Assembly (NCBI GenBank): GCA_019787685.1
Contig: JAHNUO010000008.1
Coordinates: 1,612,001-1,676,000 of the forward strand
Source of the DNA: Chiua virens
Taxonomy: Eukaryota; Basidiomycota; Agaricomycetes; Boletales; Boletaceae
DNA: 64,000 nt
Direction of reading: 5' to 3'
A program made the translations under genes and the position numbers. Shown here piece after piece: positions 44,693 through 57,680 of the stretch (positions are counted from its first letter, which is position 1; every line of letters starts with the position of its first letter). Below the pieces are notes generated by a model. The model did not search any database. It was not told where the DNA came from and saw only the letters and a list, made by a program, of their open reading frames with translations.

Positions 44693-45663
44693 CTCGAGCC
44701 GTGGTGGTACGGACACGTACGGGTTTCCGCTTTCTACATTGCCCGTCTCGAGTGTACAGCCGCGTGGAGAGTGTCAGACGCTGTATTCCACGCGAAAGGT
44801 GAGTGTTTGACGCGGTTCGCAATTGGATACTCTCATCTGGCGTTGTGCGGATCAGGCGGCGGGTGCGGACGATTGGAAAACGACGGCGGTGGACCCATAG
44901 TTGAATACCGGCCCCAGTGAGCTGGGACTCTCGTTCTATTTGGCGCTTCTTTCTTGGACCACTAGGATTTCTTACCGGCGTCGAACGGGGGATCCACATC
45001 GTACACGTATCTCTTTGAAATGTGTTACTCTTGTAGACCCTATAGAATGTCCTGTTCTGGATTCGCAAGGGTGCTTGCTGCTTGAGCGAGACTTCTCCAT
45101 TATGCGTGACATCTCACTCACGGGTTTCGTAAAATGGGACTGGTCACCATGACGTGACCGTATGCCAGTGTATCAAAAGTTACGTGTAGTTGATGTACTT
45201 GGACATCCTGCCAAGTTGGCTGTTAAAGCAGCAATATGGTCATAGTTCCATGCTGATAGTATAAGAGTCAGATCTACATGCTAGGATGGACATGTTCCAT
45301 CCGGATCCAGACGTCAAAGATACGTGTAGTAGAAATTGGATCTCGTCAACTTTCAAACCACCCAGGCAAGTCGTGGTAAGATTCCCCGGGTTTCGGCGTA
45401 CTCTGTAGGTATCTATCCATTCGCACTAGTGCCAGTAGATCAAAATTTTCAGCAGTAGCTTCGTCATATAAAGGTACTATAATTAATATCGCTAGCCTGA
45501 GACTGAGGATCACTAATTTGAAAGAACGAAACGCGAAATTCATAGATCTGAAGCAGGAACACAACGAACTGCGGACGTCCAAACTCTTAGATTGCCGAAC
45601 CAGCTTGCATCATTGAACTAGGATAGCGATCTCTGTGCCCCGCGAGGAAACGATATCGCCGTG
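44693..45663. other. Intergenic between convergent DUF6534-like genes
   Basis: No exon with family motifs is found here; GC-rich unique sequence. Confidence 0.4.
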
Positions 45664-47489
45664 TCATGGTCCTGAGTGGTTCGAGTCACAGATGCCGCCC
45701 TCAGCATGTTGTGACTCTGGGGGGCCAGATCCGAACATGCCGACTGAACTGGGCAGCGTCGTTCCAGTCTCACTCTGAACCTGAAGGTACATCCTCACGT
45801 TCAAGTTCGCGAGAAGTGTGTTGTAGTAGACCGAGCAGAGCGAGATACCGAACACGGTGTAGATCAGATTCGTCGGGAACACACGCATCTATTCAATGTC
45901 ATTCTTTCACAGGAAATACCCAACAAGTTCCATCATACGCACCAAAACTGCAGCAAGGACCGCAAAAATGGCTGTCCATGTCCCAGTATTGACAGAAAAA
46001 ACAATGAGCGTGTGGAGTAGGCGTCCGGTTCTTGCAGGACATGTCAACGACGATGACGTCACACTAGATTTTGCAGGCTCACCTTTTGAGTACAGGAGAA
46101 CTAGTTCGTTCACGGATAAGAAGGAAAGTCATGAAGATTGCAATGAAAATGTCTACTGCGGCAGCTATGGAACTGCACGAGACGTATATGCTCTGATATG
46201 ATATGTTGAGCCTCCAGGTTCCAAGGGAAACAGATACCCCTACCGAAAAGAAATGGTCGCTGAGAACAACCGATTGCGGAAATGTTCGCCAACTGAAAGC
46301 AATGATAAGTGCATGAGCAAATCGTCATCCTACAGAAGTTCTTAGTTCACGAACCTCCTTTCCAGCCGGCCTGCTTCGACCACATAAACTGTGATGACCC
46401 TGTTAATTAACTGTTGGGGAGTATGCAAGCAATCACGGCGCACTGAGGTCGGCAACTTGTGTGAAGAGAAATCAGGCATCCGTCCAGTATAAAACCGGCC
46501 AAAAGTTCCCACCTAATTGATAAACTGCTAGGGGGATCTATACAATATAGTATCAGCGAGACCGAAGTACACTGCACGATCGGACCTCCTACCCATAAGA
46601 GTGGTACCGCGATGCTATTCCCGCTGACTGAAAGAGTGCTTATGGGGGGCAAGGTATTTGCAGGGGGCGGAACGTACAGACATAAATCCGGTGGATGAAG
46701 AAGCCTTGGGTGGGTATTCCGACCAGGCCCTAGCAGATCACATGAGATATTTGACTGCAACTACAGAGTGCCAGTGCATCGTTACCGTAAAGAGCATTAA
46801 CTGCACCTACGAATTATTGGTACACCTGATTGAAAGGTGAATTTAGGTGAAGACTTACTGTGAGCTCACTGAGTAAGAAATCAGCTACGGAGGACGTATA
46901 CGGTAGCAATGGCTTACGGAAGCCCATTAACAAAGAATTGCCCTTCACTCGTAATGGCAGCTAGAATGAATTTATATGCTGTAGTCGGACAAAAGATGAA
47001 CGCGAGATCTTAAATCCAAGTGAACATGCATACTGCCACTGATAGCCAATGCTTCGTGGATCGTGTTCAGCACCCTTTGTAGATTGTTAGGCGTCAAATG
47101 CATCAAATATCCGACTCAGTAGCAAGGGCGTACCATAAGGTGACTACCTAGGAAGAACGTCAGCGAAGCATGACGCGAAAATAGTCCGACATAATTCACA
47201 AATAGTTTCATGTAGAAAGGATCCCTCTGATAACTGAAAAATGCGATTAGGGATGAAGCATCGCGTTCATGATCGTATCTTTTAAAACGTTCCCTTACTG
47301 CATGAAATAGTAGAATCTTGTTGTGAGAGGCAAGGATAATTATGCTGCAGTTCAGTCTCCGTCACTCGTTCATCTGAACGATTGTACTCACGTCTGCATG
47401 CATGCAATACCATAGAAGGCAGTGCACATAACAGCAGAAAAGAACAACGCGCCATAGATCGGGGGAACTGGGATCGCGGTGCTTGACAT
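45664..47489 (-). CDS. DUF6534-like membrane protein, copy 2
   Basis: Starts MSSTAIPVPPIYGALFF at 47489; exon 1 ends FYGIACMQT. Further exons carry YQRDPFYMKLFV, VLNTIHEALAISG, GLVGIPTQGFFIHRIYV, AAVDIFIAIFMTFLLIRER, LLHTLIVFSVNTGTW and the end GISLCSVYYNTLLANLNV, with a soluble tail to the stop at 45664. All are hallmarks of the family, and several hydrophobic segments fit a seven-helix membrane protein. Exact borders of the middle exons (46100-47300) were not all resolved, and one or two may be damaged. Confidence 0.6.
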
Positions 47490-50400
47490 CTTTCTAGGCG
47501 ACTGAAAGCGAGGACACAACTTCGAGGAATCAATCCCAGAATTTGTATGCCTGGATGTAAACGAAAGACGTAATTTAGTATGATTCAGTGGCGCTTTCAA
47601 ATAGTATTTATGCCTCGATCATTCGGGTCTCTTGGCACTCCTGTTTCACAATTATGGTCACTGAAGCTGGTCGGCAGGCAACGACCAATATTGGACACCA
47701 TTGCAGCTCCCTAAAGTAAGGTAAAAACCACTGATGCATTCATCTATACGTCTGCACAGGGAATCTGTTGAGCATCTCATTTGATCGATCACCCTTTATT
47801 TGGGGGTCTAAACAATGTGGCTTTGCAAAAGTCGTGCAGTACTTGAACACATGACTGCGCAGAGTTTTCGTGTTTGACAGATCGGCTCTGAGTATTTTGA
47901 TAGGTTAGACAGATGCTGCTGGTTTCCTGGGCCACCACCAGTAACATTAAGGAGAGTCGCTGATTAAAAAAAGAACAGAACTGGCATCTTTTTCGCATGC
48001 GAAGGATGCCATGAGGCACTGGCAGGTCATTGACAGGATGTTTTTCCGCCGTCAAACAGCTTACAATCATAACCCTATGAATTGAGGTTACACGGTTTGA
48101 CTGTTTCAAACACAATGCGATATCCGAATGATTGACCACTTACAGCGCAGGCAACTTGAGTCTGATTCGACATGCTGAAGCTCAAAGTAAACATTACTCC
48201 AAGGTGGGGGATCCGACGCAGTAATACTGGCCTGCTATACGGCGGAAGACGGGTAGGATCGCGTGCGTGACAAAAGACGACAGGTGTCACACTGGCAACC
48301 TCTGTTTGGTATCGCTGGTCTAGCTGCAAGTAAGGCGACTTCGGGACGAGAAGTGAGGAGATCGAATCTAGTCTCAGACTCGCTTATATAAGCGTCGCCT
48401 CGGCGCCACAAATGTTTCGAGTTCTTCGACCGAGTTAGTGGGGACTAAGTCGGGCCTAGTCCGACAAGTCCAAGCGCTTCATTAATGTATCAATGATGCT
48501 GACAAGGACTGCCGAACAACTAGACTCCACACGAGCATGTCGTATATTCACCGCTAGAAAGAAACACGAGCTCCGATGTCCCCGGGGAAATTTAAACTGC
48601 CATGTCGGTTGAACCCTGACTTGTCACTTTTCCCCGTACGTTCGTTATCCATTTCTCCGATCGTGCTCTGGCGGTGGAAAACAGCCCACATCGGGTTTGG
48701 ACGAGCTTAATCACCCCAACATATAGAACAGGGCTGATGCCAAAAGGATTTTTGCTGGCGGATGATTTCCAGACTGCGGTAGGATCATTCAGTGAAGCCT
48801 TCAGTATACGCCCGCAGTGCATTCACTCACGAGAGCAGACCTTTCGCCTCATTCATTCGTGCATGATGTCGTCAATTCTGGTGTCGCCAGAAAGACACTT
48901 CCGAAGACTGGTGGTATGCGGCGTGTGATCGCTGCCTCGGCCATCGCTGTACAAATCACAACGCAGCATATACCATGTGGGTCAACGCAGATCAAGAGAA
49001 GTTATTTATTTACGAGTACTCGTGCCGAATATGCAATGCGACGTGCCACATCATTCAGCCATTTTTCATCATTGTTTCCGGCAATCTTCGAGTTCCACTT
49101 GAACGTGCAAGAATAAACCACTGGGAGTCGATTCGCAACAAGGCTCGAAGGAGATACATAAGCTACATAGCGGAAATCACAACTACGCCAAACATCATAT
49201 GCGCTGTGCGTTATCATCTAACTGCGCTTTGGTCAAGATGATACCACCATACCTGTGCCAGTGGTGGACCGAGACAGTTAGCGCCTGGCAGGCAGAAGCT
49301 CGTGCATTTCCACAGTCCGGCTGGTATCTGAATACACAGTCGCCTGACTGTGGTTCTCCGAACTCCCTGACCGTTCATCCCCAGTGATCAATACACGAAC
49401 AGCGACGCCTCCGTGACATTGTCAGCTGTGTATACCAACTTGAAGTAATTTGAGAATGCGAGTTCCTGTCTTTGCATACGCTGTCGATCGTTTTGAGCAG
49501 CAGCGTTATTGTCTCTACTCAGGTCACACCTGCTTCCGTCTCCGAGTTCTTTTCCCTACTAATGGTTATTGTTTGAGTACCCCACACGTTCAAGCAACAG
49601 TGACAGGACAATTGATGGAAAAAATCAAAAACCTCCATACTCTCCCCCATTGCCATCGCATTTGGTTTTTTGGATGATGTTCCATATGTTTGGAAAGTCG
49701 GCTATTGTCGAAGGGTCGCCAAACAGTTTCTAACGAGTAAGTGCACATTATACACTGCACTAAATGGGAAGCGAAGCTCCACGATGAGATGAACGGGAAA
49801 CGGAAACGAAGACAACCTGTGCATCTATGTCGTCACAATCACGAGGCTTTGCTCGCACACTCTTGCATCACGAATCCGCCATCTGAATGTTTCACCACTT
49901 CGGTTGTCTTCCATAATCCCTACCGGGATAATCACCAATACGTTGAACCAAATGTATTCCCGGTATTGCATACAGTTTTGGAAGAGGAAAGAACAAACCT
50001 GCCAACACAAGCCCTTTGCGGCATGAACTGAAAACCACGAACATCACCATTCACTGTGACGCATTTCTCGAGACGTCCTACTGATAGCACACACCGATAT
50101 CCAGAAAACCGTTAGCAGACCCCATTTTTTATCGTCCATCAAGTCTTACCAGCTTGGATGATTGCTGCCACACCCTTCATCTAGGGTCTAAGCAGAATAT
50201 ATCTGTCTTGGAGTGCAAAAGCCTACCCATATGAGTGACAGGATAATCTTCTTCCCGGTAACTTAATTACTTGTCAGTCAACAGGAAACATAGTTTGGAT
50301 GATGAAAGACGTACAAGGATAGATACGATAGAAGGATCATCGTCACAGATATGTATATAGCTCATTAATATTGTACACCGCCGAAAGCATGCGCTTTTGG

Positions 50401-51253
50401 TGGCACCGATGATGCCGCACTAGCATGGGCGGCGATACCCATGGCAGGAGATAAGACCGAGAGTCTTTCTGGAAGTTCCTTCCGAATTTCGGCCTGCCTA
50501 CGCGCGCGGGCGGACCGACCTTTCCGAGTCAGCTCGAGAAGTTTCTAGCGATTTGAACCCGGCGACGATTCGGAATGCTGGGGGAAAAATACGAAAGTTA
50601 GCACAGCCATGCGATACGATATAAAACAAGCATGCGTGACATCGTGTCACGGTGTAACAAAAGTTCTTAGCTACGCACACCAAAAGTGAACCAGCACCAA
50701 GCTACTAGCCTTTTCAAACTACACTATGAACCTGAAATTAGCCTGATTGTATACTGCATTGTGGTGAGCTAGGAGAACATGGAGTACGTTTGGTTGACGA
50801 CAATGAGTGGATTGGGGATGGTAGCAGTTTCCACCAACTGGCTCACCAAGTTTCAGAAGTACAGAACTTGCTCAAGAGTTCACAGAAATACTTATTACAC
50901 ACAGGTACTGAAATGGTGTCCAACAAAACTGTAAACAAACACACTGGATGATGTAAAACCGTCCGATTCTTGATCGCCTTGACCGTCCCGGGTTCACACG
51001 TTCAAATTCTTGCTCGTCATAGAGTCGGACTGGGTCACATCCGACAAGGTCAACATCTCTGTGGTCGTCAAAATTCCCTGCCACAATGATCGCAGTTACG
51101 AATAAGCCCATTGTGGATCATGCAAGATTATTGGACCTACCTGTCGTGGAGGGGAGATAATCATCACTTCGCGACGCTGAGTGTCAGTCCTGGCGCTGTT
51201 GCATGACTGCGAAGTAGGAACTGGCGAACAAGTCCAGATCGACATTGTCCGTC
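47490..51253. other. Decayed DUF6534-like copies and unassigned DNA
   Basis: A minus-strand exon relic reading KKIILSLIWV at 50223-50258 matches the KNIVAPLIWV exon of the paralogues, and fragments around it (49750-50700) fit a dead copy. The rest (47.5-49.7 kb) shows scattered short open frames with no clear family motif. Confidence 0.4.
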
Positions 51254-52940
51254 TCAGTTTTGCCCCCAATATACGATTCTGGCATTCAGGTTGGCGAGAA
51301 CTGTGTTACAGTAGACAGACCCGATGGGAACGCCTGGTATAGCATAGAGCACAGTTGACCGGAAGAAATACATCTATATTTGTCAAATCAAGAAATGTTG
51401 AAGATAAGAATGCCAGTGATACTAAGGACACGCACTAGAAGGAGGGTCAAGAGAGAAAACGTAGCCGTCCAAACACCCGTATTCACCGAAAACAAGGTAA
51501 GACGTTGTAGAAGGTGTGCCGTACTTGCGGACAAAGTATCAGGATTTGGTATTCTCCAGGATCAGTGACATGGTGCTCACCGCGAAAACCCAGATTTAGA
51601 CCGGTTGCGAATAAGTAGGAATGTCATGAAAACGGCGATCAAAATATCTACACCGGCGGAGACGCAGAGATAGATAGCTCCCAGTGTCTGTACGCCAGGA
51701 ACTGAGATCTTCGGTTCGGTAGATGAAAGGTATCCATACCACGAAGGGTTTCTGGTCGAGAACTTTGACCGAATCACTTTCTACTGTGCTGAAAGCGAAT
51801 AGGAAAGCGTCAGTTATCACCGCAGTCTAGGTTGGAAAGAGAAGGAGAAAAAGAACGAACCCATCCACAGTATATAACCCCTTTCCTGCATAATCTGAAA
51901 ACGTAACTATCAGAATTTATGAATGTGGATGTAGCCGATCACAACTTACACATGATACACACTAAGATTCAGAAAGCTTCAGAATCGGAATTCAGCTCCC
52001 AGCACTTGTAAAGTCTTACCGAACTGAAGAATGGCCAAGGTCACCTACCACCAAGTCATAAGCAAAATGAGATTCCCTTGTATGCGGAGACACTTTACCC
52101 ATATGAGTGGCGCAACAATGTTCTTTTTTGCAACTGACTCGGAGCTGTACGAGTAAATCAAGGAATAAGCTCTATGTCCAGACGCACAAACATAGATTCG
52201 ATAGATGAAGAAGCCTTGTGAAGGGATCCCTATCAAGCCCTTGATTGAGATCAGCACTTATTTGGAGAGCAAGAAAAAAGCGAGGGACACCGTGAATAGT
52301 AATTGCAGCTATGATTTATGGTTAGACATTCCGGTCAGAGTAGGGGAAAAACTTACGACGAGATCGCTGAAAGGATGATCAGCAGAGCTAACCTGGAATT
52401 TTGAGAATGACTCACGGTCCGCCAAGTGGAACTGATCCTGAATTCACCAAGCCACCAACGATATAGTTGTACGCTATAGACCGATGAGTGAGATATCAAG
52501 GCGATGTGCTTTTGGAAACGAACCTCCGGAAACACTCAAAGCCTCATGGACCGTATCAAGCACCCTACCGCTACCCTCAGGGGATCACGAACCGAGACAA
52601 CGCAAATCTTACCATAGAAATGCTACCTAGGAAAAAAAGTATCACGCTAGACTGATTTAAGTTGATAAAACAACTTACAAAGATCTTCATGCGTAAAGGA
52701 TCGTTCTGATAACTAAACGGAGACATGGTCACTGATGAACGAGTAGGGACAGCGGACCTTGCTTACTGGACATAATAGAAGAATCTGTGTAAATGGTGCG
52801 TATTGTTGCGTTTTAGATACACATTGAAATGAACATACTAGCACTCACGTTTGCATGCATGTGATGCCATAAAATGCTGTCGACAAGATCGTACCAAAGT
52901 AAAACGCACCGTACAGCGATCCGACTGACGCAGTGGACAT
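51254..52940 (-). CDS. DUF6534-like membrane protein, copy 3
   Basis: Exon 1 (52849-52940) reads MSTASVGSLYGAFYFGTILS and ends FYGITCMQT. Later exons give FFYYVHYQNDPLRMKIF, VAFLWVLDTVHEALSVSG, VYNYIVGGLVNSGSVP, GLIGIPSQGFFIYRIYV, VAKKNIVAPLIWV, SAGVDILIAVFMTFLLIRN, LTLFSVNTGVWTATFS and the C-terminus PIGSVYCNTVLANLNARIV, stop at 51254. The series follows the family from start to end, and no stop was met in the exons I could fix. Introns are about 45-60 nt. Function unknown. Confidence 0.65.
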
Positions 52941-54931
52941 GGTTGTGCTGAGACGGAGCTTTGGCCTAGACGAGAGTGATGGGAAGCCGCATCGAAAATA
53001 TAGCAGCAACCAGGTCGTATATATACACCTAACTTTGAGGCGCGGGGTTCTTGTTTCAGTGTTGGGATGCTCACTTCTGATCATCAATTTGAAAGATTGT
53101 CTCAGACGGATGTCAAGGATGGTGAACCCGGATGCTGTACTCTGCATAGGTTCGCCATACAACGGTATGCTTCACAGACATTTTCCGATGTATTGGCGAA
53201 AAGCATCCACATCGGGAGCCGCCATCGATGCCATGTCTCAATTCATTCCTTCATACTCACGCGGAAGCTTTCCAGCTGTGATGACATTGGGACACGGCGG
53301 CAGTGTGTTTACGACTCGGATGTCGAAGCCACTTGCGAAGCATCTAGTAGCATCATTGTGCGGACCACCAACTTCCTACTGCTGCCGCAGCAAACGTGTT
53401 CAACTATTATTAAGTCGTACGCTTTTCCTGAACTAAGTATCAGGCACATACCGCGTAAAAAACCTGGCACTTTCGATCGAGCTTCAAAAAGTACGAGAAT
53501 TGATGAGTGCTCGCGAAACTGACGAAGTTCGGAGTTGGAAACGTCACAAAATGGGCTTCCGGGGACCGGTAGTTCATTTCACAACTTGAAAACTGGGGCA
53601 ACTCGACCCCGGCAGTAGTGCCTTGCAGAGCTTTTCTAGACACGTTGACCGAGTTACAGTCTCTGCCGTCACGAAGCACGAACCATTACAACTCAGGCTA
53701 ACGTTCCCCTCTCCTTCCCAACATCACGTCAACAATTTTCACGCGTTTTCCTAAGTCCCGGCAACGTGCCAGCGTCTAAGAACTGCGTATCAATCACCTT
53801 TTTCATACGTCAAACCAATACTTTGATAGATACAATATGTCCAATCGAAATGCGATGGAAATGCAGGAAACAGCAGGGGTAACATGTTCTTTTCTTGTTC
53901 ATCGGTGCCGCTGCCCGCAGGTTGACTGGAACATGCAGTCTGCAACTTGTGTGAACCGTGATTCAGGCTTCGAAATAGCACGGAACCGCCCCAGGTAACT
54001 TCCCTTATCCTTTTAGTTTCTTACCCCATTGTAGCCAAAAATTTCCAGAGGTTTGTGGAGTCGACGGTTGTCTTTCGATACATATGGCTACGCTCACCTC
54101 CAAGACCCAAGACCCAAGCACCACGTCGTTCCCTTCTGGAGTATTCGTTGCCATATCGTGTATATCGTGTCATGTCTTCTGTTACCTGGTTTTGTATTTT
54201 ATAGATTCTCATAGTGTCGCAAATTTTAAAATTGCGTGAAACATGAAACAGCTGACTCACAAAACTTCACCCACTGCCGTATACACTATTTGAGATTTCA
54301 GATGTGACTCTGCCGCTCAGACTGCTACTAGCAGCACTGCATCAGTGAGAATTCTGCCCCTGTTCGCTGACCATCTAAGCAGCTATATATATCGCTTTTC
54401 TTCTGTTTTTCACTGGATGGGGTGAGATGCATCTGACACGATTCTCATGGTTTGAATTTCACCTGCTTTCATTCGGCCGCCCGTGATACGTTTCACATGG
54501 CAGACGGTCAGCGGTTTTGCGTTCGCATGCGATCCATTCGAGTTCTGGTTGCACCTTACTACGTACACTCTTGGTCCATTTCTCACAGCCCTCATTAGAT
54601 CCGCAACCGATCACGGTTTGGCTCTGCTCGGTGCACGAATTCAGATTTGGCGAAAGTACGACCGGCGCAAGGTTAACCCCCATAATAAACCATGTGTACG
54701 CAGAGAATGTTTCTAAATGTACATAAATGAACTGGAAAGTATCCTGAGTGGGATAACAAAAAGCCTACACATACATAAACTGAAAGTTGCCAGCTGAAAT
54801 GAAATGAATGAATGGCTGGGAGAATGAATGCGACAGCCATTGTGAAGCCTATCAAGGAAAACACGATATCTGACGCTTCATGGATCAGAAAATGTGTCCA
54901 TCTCCGTGGTCTTCCACACGCCCTACCGTTA
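52941..54931. other. No gene recognised
   Basis: Spacer between copies 3 and 4 of the DUF6534-like cluster. Open frames at 53067-53522 and 54483-54726 lack family motifs and splice support. Confidence 0.35.
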
Positions 54932-56787
54932 TCATTCCGCGCACGATAAGTTTATGATAAATCTAGTAGATGAAATAAAAGCACATACCTGTGGTACGGA
55001 GGAGACGAACGCAGCTTCTCCATGCGAACTGCTTTCGAACACCGGCGTACTGGACGATGAAAACAAATCCATATCGAACTTGTGTGTCCCCACTACCCCA
55101 AGATACCCTCTTGCATTCAGATTGGCAAGAAGGGTGTTGCAGTAGACTGAGCAAAGGGGCATATAAGGCACGGCATAGAGCATATTCGACGAATAAACAT
55201 GCAGCTGTCGTTGTCCATATCAGCGTCAACTCTGGAAGGAATTCTGGGACAAACTGCGAAACGGACACACGCACCAAGATGATGGTCGAGAGAGACACTA
55301 CGGCCGGCCAGATACCTGTATTCACTGCAAATACGCTGAAGGCGTTGCAAAATATATGCGGTACTGGTACCACATGAGATGCGTTTTAAGTCAATGGATG
55401 AGATAGAGTATCTTGTGTGCTTACCTTGCGAATCCGGCGTCGATCCGTTTGCGAAGAAACAAGAACGTCATGAAAATGGCGATCATTATATCCACGCCTG
55501 CCCCTACAGCCAACGCGATGGTGGCTAGCATCTGTGCGACTAAGGCTGAGGTGTTTGATTCAAGGGGTAAGCTTTTGTCCCTACCATGTATGGTCTGTGA
55601 CTGAGCGTACTAAAATCAACGACCTGTACCCTGGAAATACAAACGAGATGAATACGTGAACAAAGCGCAGTCTAGGTGAAAGAATATAACGGACCCATTT
55701 GCAGTGTACAGGGCTTTTGCAACATAAACTGGGATTTGGATCATGGAAATCTACTGCTGTGGGGTGACCAAAGAGAGCTTACGGATGGCGGTGACTTGTA
55801 GTTGAAAAAACCCCATCAGAATTTGATTCCTGAAGCTTGAAGGCCAACAAAGCCTTACCAAGCTGGACGATTGCACAAGTGACCTACAACTAGACTTAGC
55901 GAAACTAGAATTGCTTGGGACGATGCCTTACCCATATGAGTGGCGCGATAATATTCTTCTCTGTGACTGAGTAATGGTGAGAAAGTGAGACTGAATACTT
56001 GGAGAGGAAGACATACAAATGTAGATTCGATAGACGAAGAAACCTCGTGTAGGTACTGTAACCAAGACCTACAGGAAATTAGCGTTCGTTTGGGATACTA
56101 AAATAAATAGCCGACTACCGTCAAAACCACCTGCAACTATGTCTTGTTGATGGACCTTTCCAAGGAAATGGCGGATGAACTCACAATGAGCTCTCTGAGA
56201 GATCGTCAGGGAGGGGGAAGTCGATATTATAAAGGAAAGGACTCACGGACACCCGTTCATAAATGCTAATGGGTCCACAAGGCCACTCATGATATACTTG
56301 TACGCTGTGGTAATGTATTAACGAAACGAGTGTGTAATGCGAGTAGGCCGACGAACTTCCACAAATATTCAATGCTTCATGGATCGAATTCAGCGCCCTG
56401 TCGTTATCCATCAGAGAGGTAACGAACCGAAAGATGGTGAAGTTTACCATACAACTGCCACCTGAGAAGGAGAAGTACATCACCACGCTGGATTCGTTCG
56501 TGAGTCGACTTACGAAGATCTTCATGCGCCTCGGATCACCTCTGATAACTAGAACAAACGCTTGATCAACTGATGGACATGTAGGAGACACGTAACTTAC
56601 TGGACGTAATAGAAGAATCTATGAACGAAGTAAGAACATGCTTTGCTGGATCACTGATACGGCTTGCAATGAATCACGCTCACGTTTGCATGCATGCGAC
56701 CCCGTAAAACGTAGTCGATAAGATCGTCCCAAAGTAAAAGGCACCGTAGAGCGGCCCATATGGCGGAAGGGGCAAGTTGGTTGACAT
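54932..56787 (-). CDS. DUF6534-like membrane protein, copy 4
   Basis: Exon 1 (56684-56787) starts MSTNLPLPPYGPLYGAFYF and ends FYGVACMQT. Next come FFYYVHYQR, DPRRMKIF, VAVVW, ALNSIHEALNICG, VYKYIMSGLVDPLAFMNG, then a KNIIAPLIWV-type exon near 55930. The final exons have AFSVFAVNTGIWPAVVSLST and PLCSVYCNTLLANLNARGYL with a Ser-rich tail, stop at 54932. Strongest similarity in the window is to copy 3. Middle exon borders are approximate. Confidence 0.6.
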
Positions 56788-57680
56788 AACCAGTGTCGAC
56801 TCAACTCTGCTTCAGCTGGCAGGCTTAGTGATGGTGGCGAGAAACAGCGTCAAAACGGCGAGGGAGACGGTTCGTGTATATATACAACAACAATATAACC
56901 AATCATATCATAGTCCCGCGCAATTTGAGGAACACCCACTATGAATATCATAGAGGTATCCCAAGACCGACCGTGCGTGGCATGGACTCGAGATTAGTCT
57001 GCGTTTAGAGTTGGTCATATCTGTTTATCGAGTTCAAGGCACTATTTTTCCCTGTCACAGTGGGAGACACACGATTAATCTCCGCCGGGTGCATTTTTCT
57101 ATGACAGCGGCCTGCCGCAAATATGATAGTGTTCCTCACATCGAACAACCCGTTGTATTTCGTGATAGCGACGCGTCCTCGACCTGAATTTTATTGCAAC
57201 GATTGACAACGACGCTCGAGGATATGGCGACGTATACGTGACGCAGAATGGTCGTCGGATCCGAGAATACACTTAGACTGGTGTAGTTGAAGCTAAACTC
57301 CAATCCAAATTATCATTGAACATACGGACCAGATTCTAAACTTGAAGCTTAAGCCACGTTGAGGGTCCAGAGACACGCTGTTGGTCTTCGCCTTGGTATG
57401 ACGTGGGATCGTAGAAGAATAATGTGGGACGGTGGGTCTTGTGGACTTGTTCCCAAATTGGTGATCAAGCGCTGAAGCAGCGGTACTTACATAAGCAAAT
57501 GCAGATGCCATACTTCTTCAAGGACCATGATCACGTACTAAAGGGGCTGCTTATTGTGCTGGGGGTTATTGTTTCTTTCGCCTTATATTCTCCGAGTCCG
57601 TTTCATTCATTCCAGGTTACCCTCTTCAAGCTCGCTGCCGGACGCGCAAAGCTTACTGAACACTCATTTTTGACCTTGAT
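56788..57680. other. Intergenic, upstream of the GH71 gene
   Basis: Divergent spacer between DUF6534-like copy 4 and the glucanase. TATATATACAAC-like sequence at about 56876 may be the TATA box of copy 4 on the minus strand. Confidence 0.4.
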
